Shown here one piece after another: positions 43,906 to 51,577 of a stretch of 64,000 bases of DNA; position 1 is the stretch's first letter, and every line of letters starts with the position of its first letter. The position numbers and the translations under genes are program-made. The stretch is from positions 434,001 to 498,000 of the forward strand of contig NZ_WPYP01000001.1 of assembly GCF_013030985.1 (NCBI RefSeq). The letters run 5' to 3'. Below the pieces are notes generated by a model. The model was not told the origin of the DNA. It did no database searches and saw only the letters and a list, made by a program, of their open reading frames with translations. Source of the stretch: Ruegeria arenilitoris. GTDB lineage: Bacteria > Pseudomonadota > Alphaproteobacteria > Rhodobacterales > Rhodobacteraceae.

Positions 43906-44268
43906 TTAGGCGGGTCTGTTGAAGTTCGCCAAGATCAGCCACAGCGCCAGGGCCAGTTCGATTCCACCGAATGTCACCGCTTTGACCAAGGGGGGATTGT
44001 CCAGAATGACCGAGACGAACCGACCCAGCGCTGCCCCCGCGTAGACGACCCCAAGCATAGCGTAGGCCATCGGGTTGTTCAGCCACAGCACCGCCGCACC
44101 GGTCACCACGAACAAACCGCCGACCGAGGCACGCATCTCGCTCAGACCCATATTGCTGTCGGTCGGCGTCAGATCCAGCGAAGCAGCGGTGAACGCCGGA
44201 GCCAGAAACCCGAACAGACCAAAGCCAATCGTCAATAACGCGGCGATTACATTCAGCGCTGTTACCAT
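43906..44268 (-). CDS. DUF4345-like small membrane protein
   Basis: The 120-residue protein has four hydrophobic helices and the pattern LTIGFGLFGFLAPAF, SEMRASVGGLFVVTGAAVLWL, typical of DUF4345. Function is unknown. The start at 44268 gives a 4-base gap from GGAGG; ATG 44271 would be too close. It begins 10 bases after the GntR gene, so they form one transcript. The region 43841-43905 holds only the ssrA promoter. Confidence 0.75.
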   Translation of the reverse strand: MVTALNVIAALLTIGFGLFGFLAPAFTAASLDLTPTDSNMGLSEMRASVGGLFVVTGAAVLWLNNPMAYAMLGVVYAGAALGRFVSVILDNPPLVKAVTFGGIELALALWLILANFNRPA

Positions 44269-44278
44269 CATTCCTCCG

Positions 44279-45010
44279 TCACGCAGGCTTGCGGTGTTGC
44301 TGGGCCACGTCCTGCGCCAGTCTGCGCGTGTAGTTTTCAAGTTCAACCAGCGCGGCATCAACTTTCGCTTCCTCGCGGGCCTCCAGCGCGTTGGCGATGC
44401 GATTGTGCAGGCCGATGATCTCTTCGCGAGACCGCGCCGTGAAGGTGATCATGTTCATCAGGGGCTGCATCGCCTCAACGGCCCCGGCCAGTTGGTAGGA
44501 CAGAACCGGATTTCCGGCCCCGTCGACCAGAGCCCGGTGAAAGGCGACATCCGAAGAACAAAACGCCTCATCCGTCAGGCCGGGTTGCGACTGACGGAAA
44601 ATCTCGGCCCGCATGGTGGCCAACTGATCGGCGGTGCGGCGTTGCGCTGACAGGGGGGCGCAGGCACGTTCCAGTGCGAAACGGGCCTCGCACGCAGTGT
44701 CGAAACTGATCGCGTTCATCGACAGCAGCAGGGTCGAGGTGGTGACCTGCTGCGAATAGGCGTCCTCAAAGCTGATCCGGTTCACAAAAGCACCACCACT
44801 GGCGCCGCGCTGGGTTCGGATCAGAGACTGCGCGGCAAGCCGCTTGAGGGCCTCGCGCACGGTCGGGCGGGACACCTGGAATTGGTCGGACAATTCCGCC
44901 TCGGACGGTAGCCGTTCGTCCACGATCAACTCGCCCGAAATGATAGCATCACGTATGGCCTGAGCGATCTGGGCCGATAAATCCGAAGGTTTTTGGGGTT
45001 CGTTTTTCAT
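44279..45010 (-). CDS. GntR-family (FadR-like) regulator beside dmdA cluster
   Basis: The 243-residue protein has a GntR winged helix (ELIVDERLPSEAELSDQFQVSRPTVREALKRL, landmark residues 34-65) and an all-helical FCD effector domain with the metal-site His pattern (DVAFHRAL, then GLHNRIANAL). The ATG at 45010 fits the family; the longer frame to 45097 would run over the operators. In Ruegeria pomeroyi a GntR gene also adjoins dmdA. It probably controls itself, the DUF4345 gene and the divergent DUF2182-dmdA genes. Confidence 0.93.
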   Translation of the reverse strand: MKNEPQKPSDLSAQIAQAIRDAIISGELIVDERLPSEAELSDQFQVSRPTVREALKRLAAQSLIRTQRGASGGAFVNRISFEDAYSQQVTTSTLLLSMNAISFDTACEARFALERACAPLSAQRRTADQLATMRAEIFRQSQPGLTDEAFCSSDVAFHRALVDGAGNPVLSYQLAGAVEAMQPLMNMITFTARSREEIIGLHNRIANALEAREEAKVDAALVELENYTRRLAQDVAQQHRKPA

Positions 45011-45041
45011 ATTCCGGAGCCCGTCGGTGTAATTTTTATTT

Positions 45042-45067
45042 GTCTGACATTTAAAAGTCTGACATTT
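45042..45067. promoter_or_regulatory. Twin GntR-type operator sites
   Basis: GTCTGACATTT occurs at 45042-45052 and again at 45057-45067, a 15-bp period. Each holds GTC-T-GAC, and the first is the longer palindrome TGTC-T-GACA. This fits the FadR-subfamily pattern (GTnnnAC). The sites lie between the divergent starts at 45010 and 45098. Confidence 0.65.
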
Positions 45068-45097
45068 GAAAAGCAAGGACTGAGTCGGGAGGGACAC

Positions 45098-45889
45098 GTG
45101 AGTCGCGCAGTTCTACGCAGCGGATTGTGGCTGGGATTCTACATTCTGATCCTGTGGGCGTGGTGGATGATGTTCACCATGAGCCGCGACATGGATCTGG
45201 ACTGGATCGGTCGCCCGGGTCCGATGGGGCAAGCGATGGCCGCCATGGATCCCCGCATGGACATGTATATGCCCATGGCCGAATTCGGGCCGCTGTTCTG
45301 GATGTGGGCGATCATGATGGCTGCGATGATGCTGCCGACGCTGGTTCCGACCCTGCGCAGTTACGAGGACCTGATCCGTAGCGCCAATGGCTCACGTGCA
45401 GGGTGGATCGGCGTTTTGACCGGGTACTTTATCGTTTGGGTCGGTTTTGCCGCTCTGATCACCGGTGTTCAGTTGGCTCTGCTGTTCGGCGGCGTCGTCG
45501 ACATGCTGGGCATTGCGAAATCCGGCCTGTTCGCAGGCGGTCTGATGATTGCGGTCGGCGCGTTTCAGTTCACCCGTGCGAAAGAGGTCTGCCACGGTGT
45601 TTGCCACGCCCCCTTGACCTATTTCCTGGGCCATTGGAAAACCGGATTCACTGGCGGTCTGCGCATGGGGCTGGGGCTGGGCGCGTTCTGCGTCGGCTGC
45701 TGCTGGGGCTTCATGGCGCTTGGGTTTGTTGGGGGCGTTATGAGCCTGCTTTGGATGGGCCTGGCGACACTGTTCATGGTTCTGGAAAAACTGCCTCAGA
45801 TCGGCCACGCGGTCACGCGGCCGATGGGGTTTGCACTGATCGCGGGGGGCTTATTCCTGCTGATCTATCCCTTTACTTTCGGAGGATAA
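45098..45889 (+). CDS. DUF2182 predicted metal-binding membrane protein
   Basis: The 263-residue protein has about seven hydrophobic segments. A methionine-rich stretch around residues 41-85 (MGQAMAAMDPRMDMYMPMAE, then MWAIMMAAMMLP) is the hallmark of DUF2182. Later come KEVCHGVCHAPLTYFLGHW and FCVGCCWGFM, rich in Cys and His. These could bind copper or another soft metal; no reaction is known. The GTG start at 45098 has GGGAGGG upstream. DUF1326 follows 4 bases later, an association also seen in other genomes by family knowledge. Confidence 0.85.
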   Translation: MSRAVLRSGLWLGFYILILWAWWMMFTMSRDMDLDWIGRPGPMGQAMAAMDPRMDMYMPMAEFGPLFWMWAIMMAAMMLPTLVPTLRSYEDLIRSANGSRAGWIGVLTGYFIVWVGFAALITGVQLALLFGGVVDMLGIAKSGLFAGGLMIAVGAFQFTRAKEVCHGVCHAPLTYFLGHWKTGFTGGLRMGLGLGAFCVGCCWGFMALGFVGGVMSLLWMGLATLFMVLEKLPQIGHAVTRPMGFALIAGGLFLLIYPFTFGG

Positions 45890-45893
45890 GTAT

Positions 45894-46598
45894 ATGGCTA
45901 AAAACCGAAAACCCGAGGCTGACAGGCTGCCGATCAGTCAGCGCATCGACAGCCGTATGCCCAACCCCAAGCGGCGTGAAATGAGCCCGACCGATTGGGC
46001 CATCAAGGGCGAGTTGATCCTGAACTGTTCGTGCGATGTGTTCTGCCCCTGCGTCGTGTCTCTGGGCGCGCATCCTCCGACCGAAGGGCATTGCCACGCG
46101 TGGATGGGTGTCATCATCGACGAAGGCCACTACGAAGGCGAGGACCTGTCGGGCCTGAACGTAGGCCTGTTGGTCGATATTCCGGGCCGTATGGGAGAGG
46201 GTCAGTGGAAAGTCGCGGCCTACGTAGACGAGCGCGCCAGCGGCAAGGCCTATAACGGGCTGCTGCAAATCTTCAGCGGGCAGGCGGGTGGCACCACCGG
46301 TCTGTTCACCATGCTGGTAAGCGAGATCATCGGGGCCGAGCGGGCTCCGGTCCAGATCGAACGCGACGGCAATAAACGTCGCATCGTGATCGGGCGCAAG
46401 ATTCAGGGCGAGATCGAGATGCTGGCGGGCAAAGACCCTGACCATCCGGTGATGGTTTCGAACTCGAAATACTGGATGGGGCCAGACATCATCGTGGCGC
46501 GCGGTACCAAATCCAAGGTGCGCGACTATGGCCGGGTCTGGGATTTTGGTGGCAAGTCGGCCGAGATTTGCCCGATTGACTGGCATGGTCCGAAATGA
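45894..46598 (+). CDS. DUF1326 protein with a Cys-rich motif
   Basis: The 234-residue protein has an extended N-terminus (to about residue 35) and then the DUF1326 core, ELILNCSCDVFCPCVVSLG, with four close cysteines (Cys45, 47, 51, 53). GHCHAWMGVIIDEGHYEG follows. The cysteines suggest metal or redox chemistry. There is no signal peptide. GGAGG stands before the ATG. An internal start at Met30 is possible. Its stop overlaps the DinB gene start. Function is not known. Confidence 0.85.
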   Translation: MAKNRKPEADRLPISQRIDSRMPNPKRREMSPTDWAIKGELILNCSCDVFCPCVVSLGAHPPTEGHCHAWMGVIIDEGHYEGEDLSGLNVGLLVDIPGRMGEGQWKVAAYVDERASGKAYNGLLQIFSGQAGGTTGLFTMLVSEIIGAERAPVQIERDGNKRRIVIGRKIQGEIEMLAGKDPDHPVMVSNSKYWMGPDIIVARGTKSKVRDYGRVWDFGGKSAEICPIDWHGPK

Positions 46599-47104
46599 TG
46601 ATCACCGGCGCCTATGCGCAAGAGATGGCGCGATACAACCGTTGGCAAAACAGCCAGTTATCCGGCTTTTTGCAAGCGTTGACGTCTGATGATCTGACCA
46701 AAGAGCGGGGGGCATTCTTTGGGTCCATCATGGGGACGGCGAACCATCTGCTGTGGGGCAACTGGATCTGGATCTCTCGCTTTGACAAGGGCGAAGGGCC
46801 CGGTGGCGGTATTCCCGAAAGTGTCTCACTTTGCGCCGATCTGGCCGAATGGCTGCCCCTGTGTGAAACGGTCGATGCTCGTATTGCTGAATGGGCGGGA
46901 TCGCTGGGCGACGCGCCACTGACTGGTGATTTCACCTGGTTCTCGGCCGCAAAAGAAGCTGATGTTACATTGCCTTACGCGCAATGTGTCATTCACATGT
47001 TCAACCACCAGACCCATCATCGCGGACAGTTGCACCAGATGCTGACCGAAACCGGATCAGCCGCGCCTGTCAGTGATCTGGTCTTCATGCCCAAGGAGGC
47101 TTGA
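46595..47104 (+). CDS. DinB-family protein
   Basis: The 169-residue four-helix protein carries the metal-site histidines of DinB/YfiT proteins: TANHLLWGN and HMFNHQTHHRGQLHQML. Members are often thiol-dependent S-transferases or metal-dependent hydrolases. It overlaps DUF1326 by 4 bases and dmdA starts directly after its stop, with the dmdA ribosome-binding site (AAGGAGG) inside its end. The role in the cluster is unknown. Confidence 0.9.
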   Translation: MMITGAYAQEMARYNRWQNSQLSGFLQALTSDDLTKERGAFFGSIMGTANHLLWGNWIWISRFDKGEGPGGGIPESVSLCADLAEWLPLCETVDARIAEWAGSLGDAPLTGDFTWFSAAKEADVTLPYAQCVIHMFNHQTHHRGQLHQMLTETGSAAPVSDLVFMPKEA

Positions 47105-48208
47105 ATGCCACAGCTTTCCATATCCCGCCGATTGCGGCGCACTCCGTTTTCCGATGGGGTCGAGGCCGCCGGGGTCAAGGGATACACCGTCTATAACCGT
47201 ATGTTGTTGCCGACGGTTTTCGAAAGCGTCGAAGCGGATTACCGCCACCTGAAAACTCATGTTCAGGTCTGGGATGTTTCCTGCGAGCGTCAGGTCGAAC
47301 TGCGTGGCCCGGACGCGGCCCGGTTGATGCAGATGCTGACACCGCGCGATCTGCGGGGAATGCTGCCGGGTCAGTGTTTTTACGTGCCAATCGTCGATGA
47401 GACCGGCGGGATGCTCAACGACCCGGTGGCGGTGAAGCTGTCCGATGATCGCTGGTGGATTTCCATTGCGGACAGTGACCTGTTGCTATGGGTCAAGGGC
47501 ATCGCCAACGGGTACCGGCTGGACGTTCTGGTGGACGAGCCGGACGTGTCGCCGCTGGCCGTACAGGGGCCAAAGGCGGATGAGCTGATGGCGCGGGTCT
47601 TTGGCGACCGCGTGCGCGATATCCGGTTTTTCAAATTCGACATGTTCGAATTTGAAGGTCGAGATCTGGCGGTGGCCCGATCCGGCTATTCGAAACAAGG
47701 CGGGTTCGAGATTTACGTCGAGGGCTCTGACATCGGGATGCCGCTGTGGAATGCACTGTTCGCTGCAGGCGAAGACCTGCAGGTGCGCGCAGGTTGTCCC
47801 AATCTGATTGAACGGATCGAGGGTGGTTTGTTGTCTTATGGCAATGACATGACTGACGACAACACGCCTCATGAATGCGGGTTGGGCAAGTTTTGCAACA
47901 CGCATACGGCCATCGGCTGTATTGGCCGCGATGCCTTGCTGCGCGTGGCCAAGGAAGGCCCCGTGCAACAGATCCGTCCGATTGCCATCGAAGGCGATGC
48001 TGTCCCGCCCTGTGACCGTCCGTGGTCGGTTTTTGCCGATGGAAAGCGGGTCGGTCAGGTGACGTCGGCGGCGTGGTCTCCGGACTTTTCGACCAATGTG
48101 TCGATTGGAATGCTGCGGCTGAGCCATTGGGACGCCGGGACAGTGGTCGAGGTCGAAACGCCGGACGGTATGCGCCGGGCAACAGTGCAGGAGAAGTTCT
48201 GGATTTGA
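47105..48208 (+). CDS. dmdA: Dimethylsulfoniopropionate demethylase DmdA
   Basis: The 367-residue enzyme moves a methyl group from DMSP to tetrahydrofolate, giving methylmercaptopropionate. It is a GcvT-fold protein; SRRLRRTPFSDGVEAAGVKGY at the N-terminus, YTVYNRMLLPTVFES, and NDMTDDNTPHECGLGKFC agree closely with the R. pomeroyi enzyme as I know it. These residues separate DmdA from glycine-cleavage T proteins. It is the fourth gene from the GntR operator and is followed by a repeat and acuI. Confidence 0.95.
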   Translation: MPQLSISRRLRRTPFSDGVEAAGVKGYTVYNRMLLPTVFESVEADYRHLKTHVQVWDVSCERQVELRGPDAARLMQMLTPRDLRGMLPGQCFYVPIVDETGGMLNDPVAVKLSDDRWWISIADSDLLLWVKGIANGYRLDVLVDEPDVSPLAVQGPKADELMARVFGDRVRDIRFFKFDMFEFEGRDLAVARSGYSKQGGFEIYVEGSDIGMPLWNALFAAGEDLQVRAGCPNLIERIEGGLLSYGNDMTDDNTPHECGLGKFCNTHTAIGCIGRDALLRVAKEGPVQQIRPIAIEGDAVPPCDRPWSVFADGKRVGQVTSAAWSPDFSTNVSIGMLRLSHWDAGTVVEVETPDGMRRATVQEKFWI

Positions 48209-48216
48209 GGGCAAAA

Positions 48217-48274
48217 GGGGGCGTTGCCCCCAGTCTCTGCGCGACTCTCCCGAGGTATTTTTAGCCAGGTGAAG
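48217..48274 (+). repeat. Dispersed intergenic repeat, copy B (between dmdA and acuI)
   Basis: GGGGGC-GTT-GCCCCC (48217-48231) is followed by a 34-base core (48241-48274) ending TATTTTTAGCCAGGTGAAG. It matches copy A after the response regulator gene at 29 of 34 core positions. It fills most of the 103-base gap between dmdA and acuI. Confidence 0.8.
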
Positions 48275-48311
48275 ATTGCGATCTGGCCTTGGAAAAACGA
48301 AAGGAAATAAG

Positions 48312-49307
48312 ATGTTCAACGCATTGGTTATGGAAAAGGACGAAGAAAGCGGGCTGGCCAGCCCATCGGTAAAACAGCTTTCTATGGATGACCTGCCCAA
48401 GGGTGAGGTCACGGTGGCGGTCGAATACTCGACCGTGAATTACAAGGACGGATTGTGCACGTCACCCAAGGGTGGCGGTCTGGTACGCTCGTACCCGCAT
48501 GTGCCGGGGATCGACTATGCCGGCACGGTCGAGGCGTCCTCGGACGATCGCTATAAGCCCGGCGACAAGGTGGTTCTGACCGGCTGGCGCGTGGGTGAGG
48601 CGCATTGGGGCGGCTATTCGCAGAAAGCCAATGCACTGGCGGATTGGCTGGTGCCTTTGCCGGAAGGTTTGGATGCGCGGCAGGCAATGGCGGTGGGCAC
48701 GGCCGGTTTTACGGCGATGCTGGCGGTGATGGCGCTGGAAGATCATGGCATGAAAACGGACCATGGCCCGGTTCTGGTGACCGGCGCTGCGGGTGGCGTG
48801 GGCTCGGTGGCAACGGCAATTCTGGCCAATCTGGGTTATGAGGTCGCGGCTGTTACCGGGCGTCCGGAAACGGGCGATTACCTGAAATCTTTGGGCGCAA
48901 CCACCATTGTGCCGCGCGAGGAACTGAACGAGACCACCAAACGGCCGCTGGAAAGCGAAACCTGGGCAGGTTGCGTTGATGCGGTTGGTGGCGAGATGCT
49001 GGCACGCGTGCTGGGGCAGATGAAGTATGGCGCCTCGGTCGCCGCGGTCGGTTTGGCAGGTGGCGCTGCTTTGCCAGCAACGGTGATTCCGTTCCTGCTG
49101 CGCGGGGTCAATTTGTTGGGCATCGACAGCGTCATGCAGCCCTATGAAAACCGTGTGCGTGCCTGGCAACGCATCGCAACGGACCTGCCGATGGACAAGC
49201 TGGAAGCGATGGTTCACCCCGCAACCCTGGGCGATCTGCCGCAACTGGGCGCGGATATCCTGAAGGGTCAGGTCAAGGGCCGCGTCGTCGTCGACGTAAA
49301 CGCCTGA
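48312..49307 (+). CDS. acuI: Acryloyl-CoA reductase AcuI
   Basis: The 331-residue medium-chain, zinc-free reductase reduces acryloyl-CoA to propionyl-CoA with NADPH. It detoxifies acrylate and acryloyl-CoA from DMSP breakdown. Signatures: EYSTVNYKDGL, YPHVPGIDYAGTV and VTGAAGGVGSVA. The ATG at 48312 follows AAGGAAATAAG. The order dmdA-acuI is that of R. pomeroyi. A terminator follows. Confidence 0.95.
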   Translation: MFNALVMEKDEESGLASPSVKQLSMDDLPKGEVTVAVEYSTVNYKDGLCTSPKGGGLVRSYPHVPGIDYAGTVEASSDDRYKPGDKVVLTGWRVGEAHWGGYSQKANALADWLVPLPEGLDARQAMAVGTAGFTAMLAVMALEDHGMKTDHGPVLVTGAAGGVGSVATAILANLGYEVAAVTGRPETGDYLKSLGATTIVPREELNETTKRPLESETWAGCVDAVGGEMLARVLGQMKYGASVAAVGLAGGAALPATVIPFLLRGVNLLGIDSVMQPYENRVRAWQRIATDLPMDKLEAMVHPATLGDLPQLGADILKGQVKGRVVVDVNA

Positions 49308-49324
49308 TCGGCAAGACGAACATC

Positions 49325-49360
49325 AAGACTGGTCGGCCTGCGCGCCGATCGGTCTTTTTT
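49325..49360 (+). terminator. Intrinsic terminator after acuI
   Basis: A 13-bp stem with two G-T pairs (AAGACTGGTCGGC with GCCGATCGGTCTT), a 6-base loop and a run of T follow the acuI stop by 17 bases. The rest of the gap to frr has no clear promoter. Confidence 0.9.
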
Positions 49361-49494
49361 GTTTTTGAAACTCCCAGAAAATGCCGGAAACACCTCTGGT
49401 CATTGGCGCATTTCCGCATCATCATTGCTATACATCCCACCTGCGATGGCTTATGAGCCATGCAAACAGCACCTGAAGACGGGGAGTGAGCAGC

Positions 49495-50058
49495 ATGTCT
49501 GACGATTTCGAACTGGATACCGATGATCTGAAACGGCGCATGGAAGGCGCCATGGCCAATCTCAGAACCGAATTTGCCTCGCTTCGGACCGGGCGGGCGT
49601 CGGCCTCGATGCTGGAACCTGTCATGGTCGATGCCTATGGCTCAATGACGCCGATCAATCAGGTCGGAACGGTCAACGTGCCCGAGCCACGCATGGTTAC
49701 CGTCAATGTCTGGGACAAAGGCCTTGTCGGCAAGGTCGAAAAAGCCATTCGTGAAAGCGGGCTGGGGATCAACCCGCAGCTGAACGGCACCATCATCATG
49801 CTGCCGATTCCGGAACTGAACGAAGAGCGCCGCCGCGAGCTGAGCAAGGTCGCCGGTCAATATGCCGAGCACGCCCGCGTTTCGATCCGCAACGTCCGCC
49901 GCGACGGGATGGATCAGGTCAAGAAGGCAAAGTCCGACGGCATGTCCGAAGACGACCAGAAGTTCTGGGAGGCCGAGGTTCAGGATCTGACTGACGAGAT
50001 GATCAAATCTGTTGATGCCGCGCTTGAGACCAAGCAGGCCGAGATTATGCAGGTCTGA
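49495..50058 (+). CDS. frr: Ribosome recycling factor
   Basis: The 187-residue factor splits post-termination ribosomes with EF-G. Helical segments [26 protein letters not shown] (landmark, residues 10-35) and [21 protein letters not shown] are typical. The ATG at 49495 follows GGGGAG; GTG 49486 is a less likely start. It heads the frr-uppS-cdsA-dxr-rseP run. pyrH, usually upstream, is absent here. Confidence 0.97.
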   Translation: MSDDFELDTDDLKRRMEGAMANLRTEFASLRTGRASASMLEPVMVDAYGSMTPINQVGTVNVPEPRMVTVNVWDKGLVGKVEKAIRESGLGINPQLNGTIIMLPIPELNEERRRELSKVAGQYAEHARVSIRNVRRDGMDQVKKAKSDGMSEDDQKFWEAEVQDLTDEMIKSVDAALETKQAEIMQV

Positions 50059-50066
50059 ACCGGGAT

Positions 50067-50798
50067 ATGCTCAACGCCCCACATACTGAGCCCGCGAACG
50101 GGCCGCGCCATGTCGCTATTATCATGGACGGGAACGGTCGCTGGGCGCAGGCGCGTGGCCGGCCAAGGCTGTTCGGGCATCACGCCGGGGCGCGGCGTGT
50201 GCGCGAAGTGGTCGAGGCCTGCCCGGGGCTTGGGATCAAATATCTGACGGTCTTTGCCTTTTCGACCGAGAACTGGAAGCGCACCCAGGCCGAGGTCGCC
50301 GGGCTGATGAGCCTGTTCCGGCGCTACATCATAAAAGAGACGCGGACCCTGAAGAAAAACGGGATTCGAGTGCGTTTTATCGGGGATCGGGTACGGCTTG
50401 ATAAGAAGCTGACCGAGTTGATGGATACGCTGGAAGAGGAAACCAAGGATAACGATCTTGTTCATCTGACGGTTGCTCTGAACTACGGCGGGCGGGATGA
50501 GGTTGCGCGCGCCACCAAACGTCTGGCGCGGGACGTGGCCGAAGGGCATTTGCGCCCCGAAGATGTGGATGAGGAAACCCTGCCCAAGTATTTGGACACG
50601 CACGTTCTTCCCGATCCCGATCTGGTTATCCGAACCAGTGGAGAAGCGCGGATTTCGAACTTTCTTCTGTGGCAGTCAGCCTATTCCGAATATGAATTCA
50701 TCGACACGTTGTGGCCGGATTTCACCGCAGCCGAACTGGAACGGCTATGCCGCAATTTCGGGTCCCGTGAACGCCGTTTCGGGGCAGTTCCGGCATGA
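50067..50798 (+). CDS. uppS: Undecaprenyl diphosphate synthase (UppS)
   Basis: The 243-residue cis-prenyltransferase makes the C55 carrier lipid for cell-wall synthesis. The catalytic Asp21 is in VAIIMDGNGRWA; FAFSTENW and the C-terminal RTSGEARISNFLLWQ and FGSRERRFG are present. It overlaps cdsA by 4 bases. Confidence 0.96.
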   Translation: MLNAPHTEPANGPRHVAIIMDGNGRWAQARGRPRLFGHHAGARRVREVVEACPGLGIKYLTVFAFSTENWKRTQAEVAGLMSLFRRYIIKETRTLKKNGIRVRFIGDRVRLDKKLTELMDTLEEETKDNDLVHLTVALNYGGRDEVARATKRLARDVAEGHLRPEDVDEETLPKYLDTHVLPDPDLVIRTSGEARISNFLLWQSAYSEYEFIDTLWPDFTAAELERLCRNFGSRERRFGAVPA

Positions 50799-51577
50799 GT
50801 GACGGCCGATGGTCTGACCTGACCGCACGGGTTCTTTCGGCGGCTGTGCTGGTTCTTGTCGGCTCGATCGAAGTCTGGCTGGGTGGCTTGTGGTTCGAAG
50901 CCTTCATTGCGATCGCCTGTGGTCTGATGACCTGGGAACTGGTGCGGATGATCGACCCGGACAAAACCGGGGCGGCCGTGCAGCTTGGCATTCTGACCGG
51001 GGTGGCGGTTCTGCTCAGTTATCACCTGCCACCGCTCTACAAATTGCCGGTCCTGATTGCTCCGGCGTTGGTCGGGGCAGGGCAGATCAACCGCTCCAAG
51101 ACGACCTATGCGCTGTTTGCCATCTGGATCGCCGCATCCGGGCTGGGCTTCATCTCGATCCGCGAGAATATGGGGTTCGGCTGGATGGTGTGGCTGATCT
51201 CGGTGGTGGTTGCAACGGATGTGGCCGGGTATTTCGTCGGTAAAACAATTGGTGGACCGAAATTCTGGCCTAAAGTCAGCCCCAAGAAAACATGGTCGGG
51301 CACCGCCGGCGGATGGGCAGCGGCGGCCGTCGTGGGGGGTATATTCGCTTTCCATGCCGGGTTTGGTTTCATGTTTGTTGTGGTCTCGGTACTGGCGTCA
51401 ATGGCCAGTCAGGCCGGGGACATCGTCGAAAGCGCCACCAAGCGGAAGTTTGGGGTGAAGGACAGCTCGAACCTGATCCCAGGCCACGGCGGCTTTCTGG
51501 ACCGGTTCGATGGCATGATGGGCGCGGCCTTGTTTGTTTTGATTGCGGGCCTGATCTATTCCCCCGGGGGCATGTGA
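50795..51577 (+). CDS. cdsA: Phosphatidate cytidylyltransferase
   Basis: The 260-residue integral membrane enzyme makes CDP-diacylglycerol. It has multiple transmembrane helices and the family signature near the C-terminus (KDSSNLIPGHGGFLDRFDGMM). It overlaps uppS by 4 bases, and its TGA overlaps the dxr ATG by one base. Confidence 0.96.
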   Translation: MSDGRWSDLTARVLSAAVLVLVGSIEVWLGGLWFEAFIAIACGLMTWELVRMIDPDKTGAAVQLGILTGVAVLLSYHLPPLYKLPVLIAPALVGAGQINRSKTTYALFAIWIAASGLGFISIRENMGFGWMVWLISVVVATDVAGYFVGKTIGGPKFWPKVSPKKTWSGTAGGWAAAAVVGGIFAFHAGFGFMFVVVSVLASMASQAGDIVESATKRKFGVKDSSNLIPGHGGFLDRFDGMMGAALFVLIAGLIYSPGGM

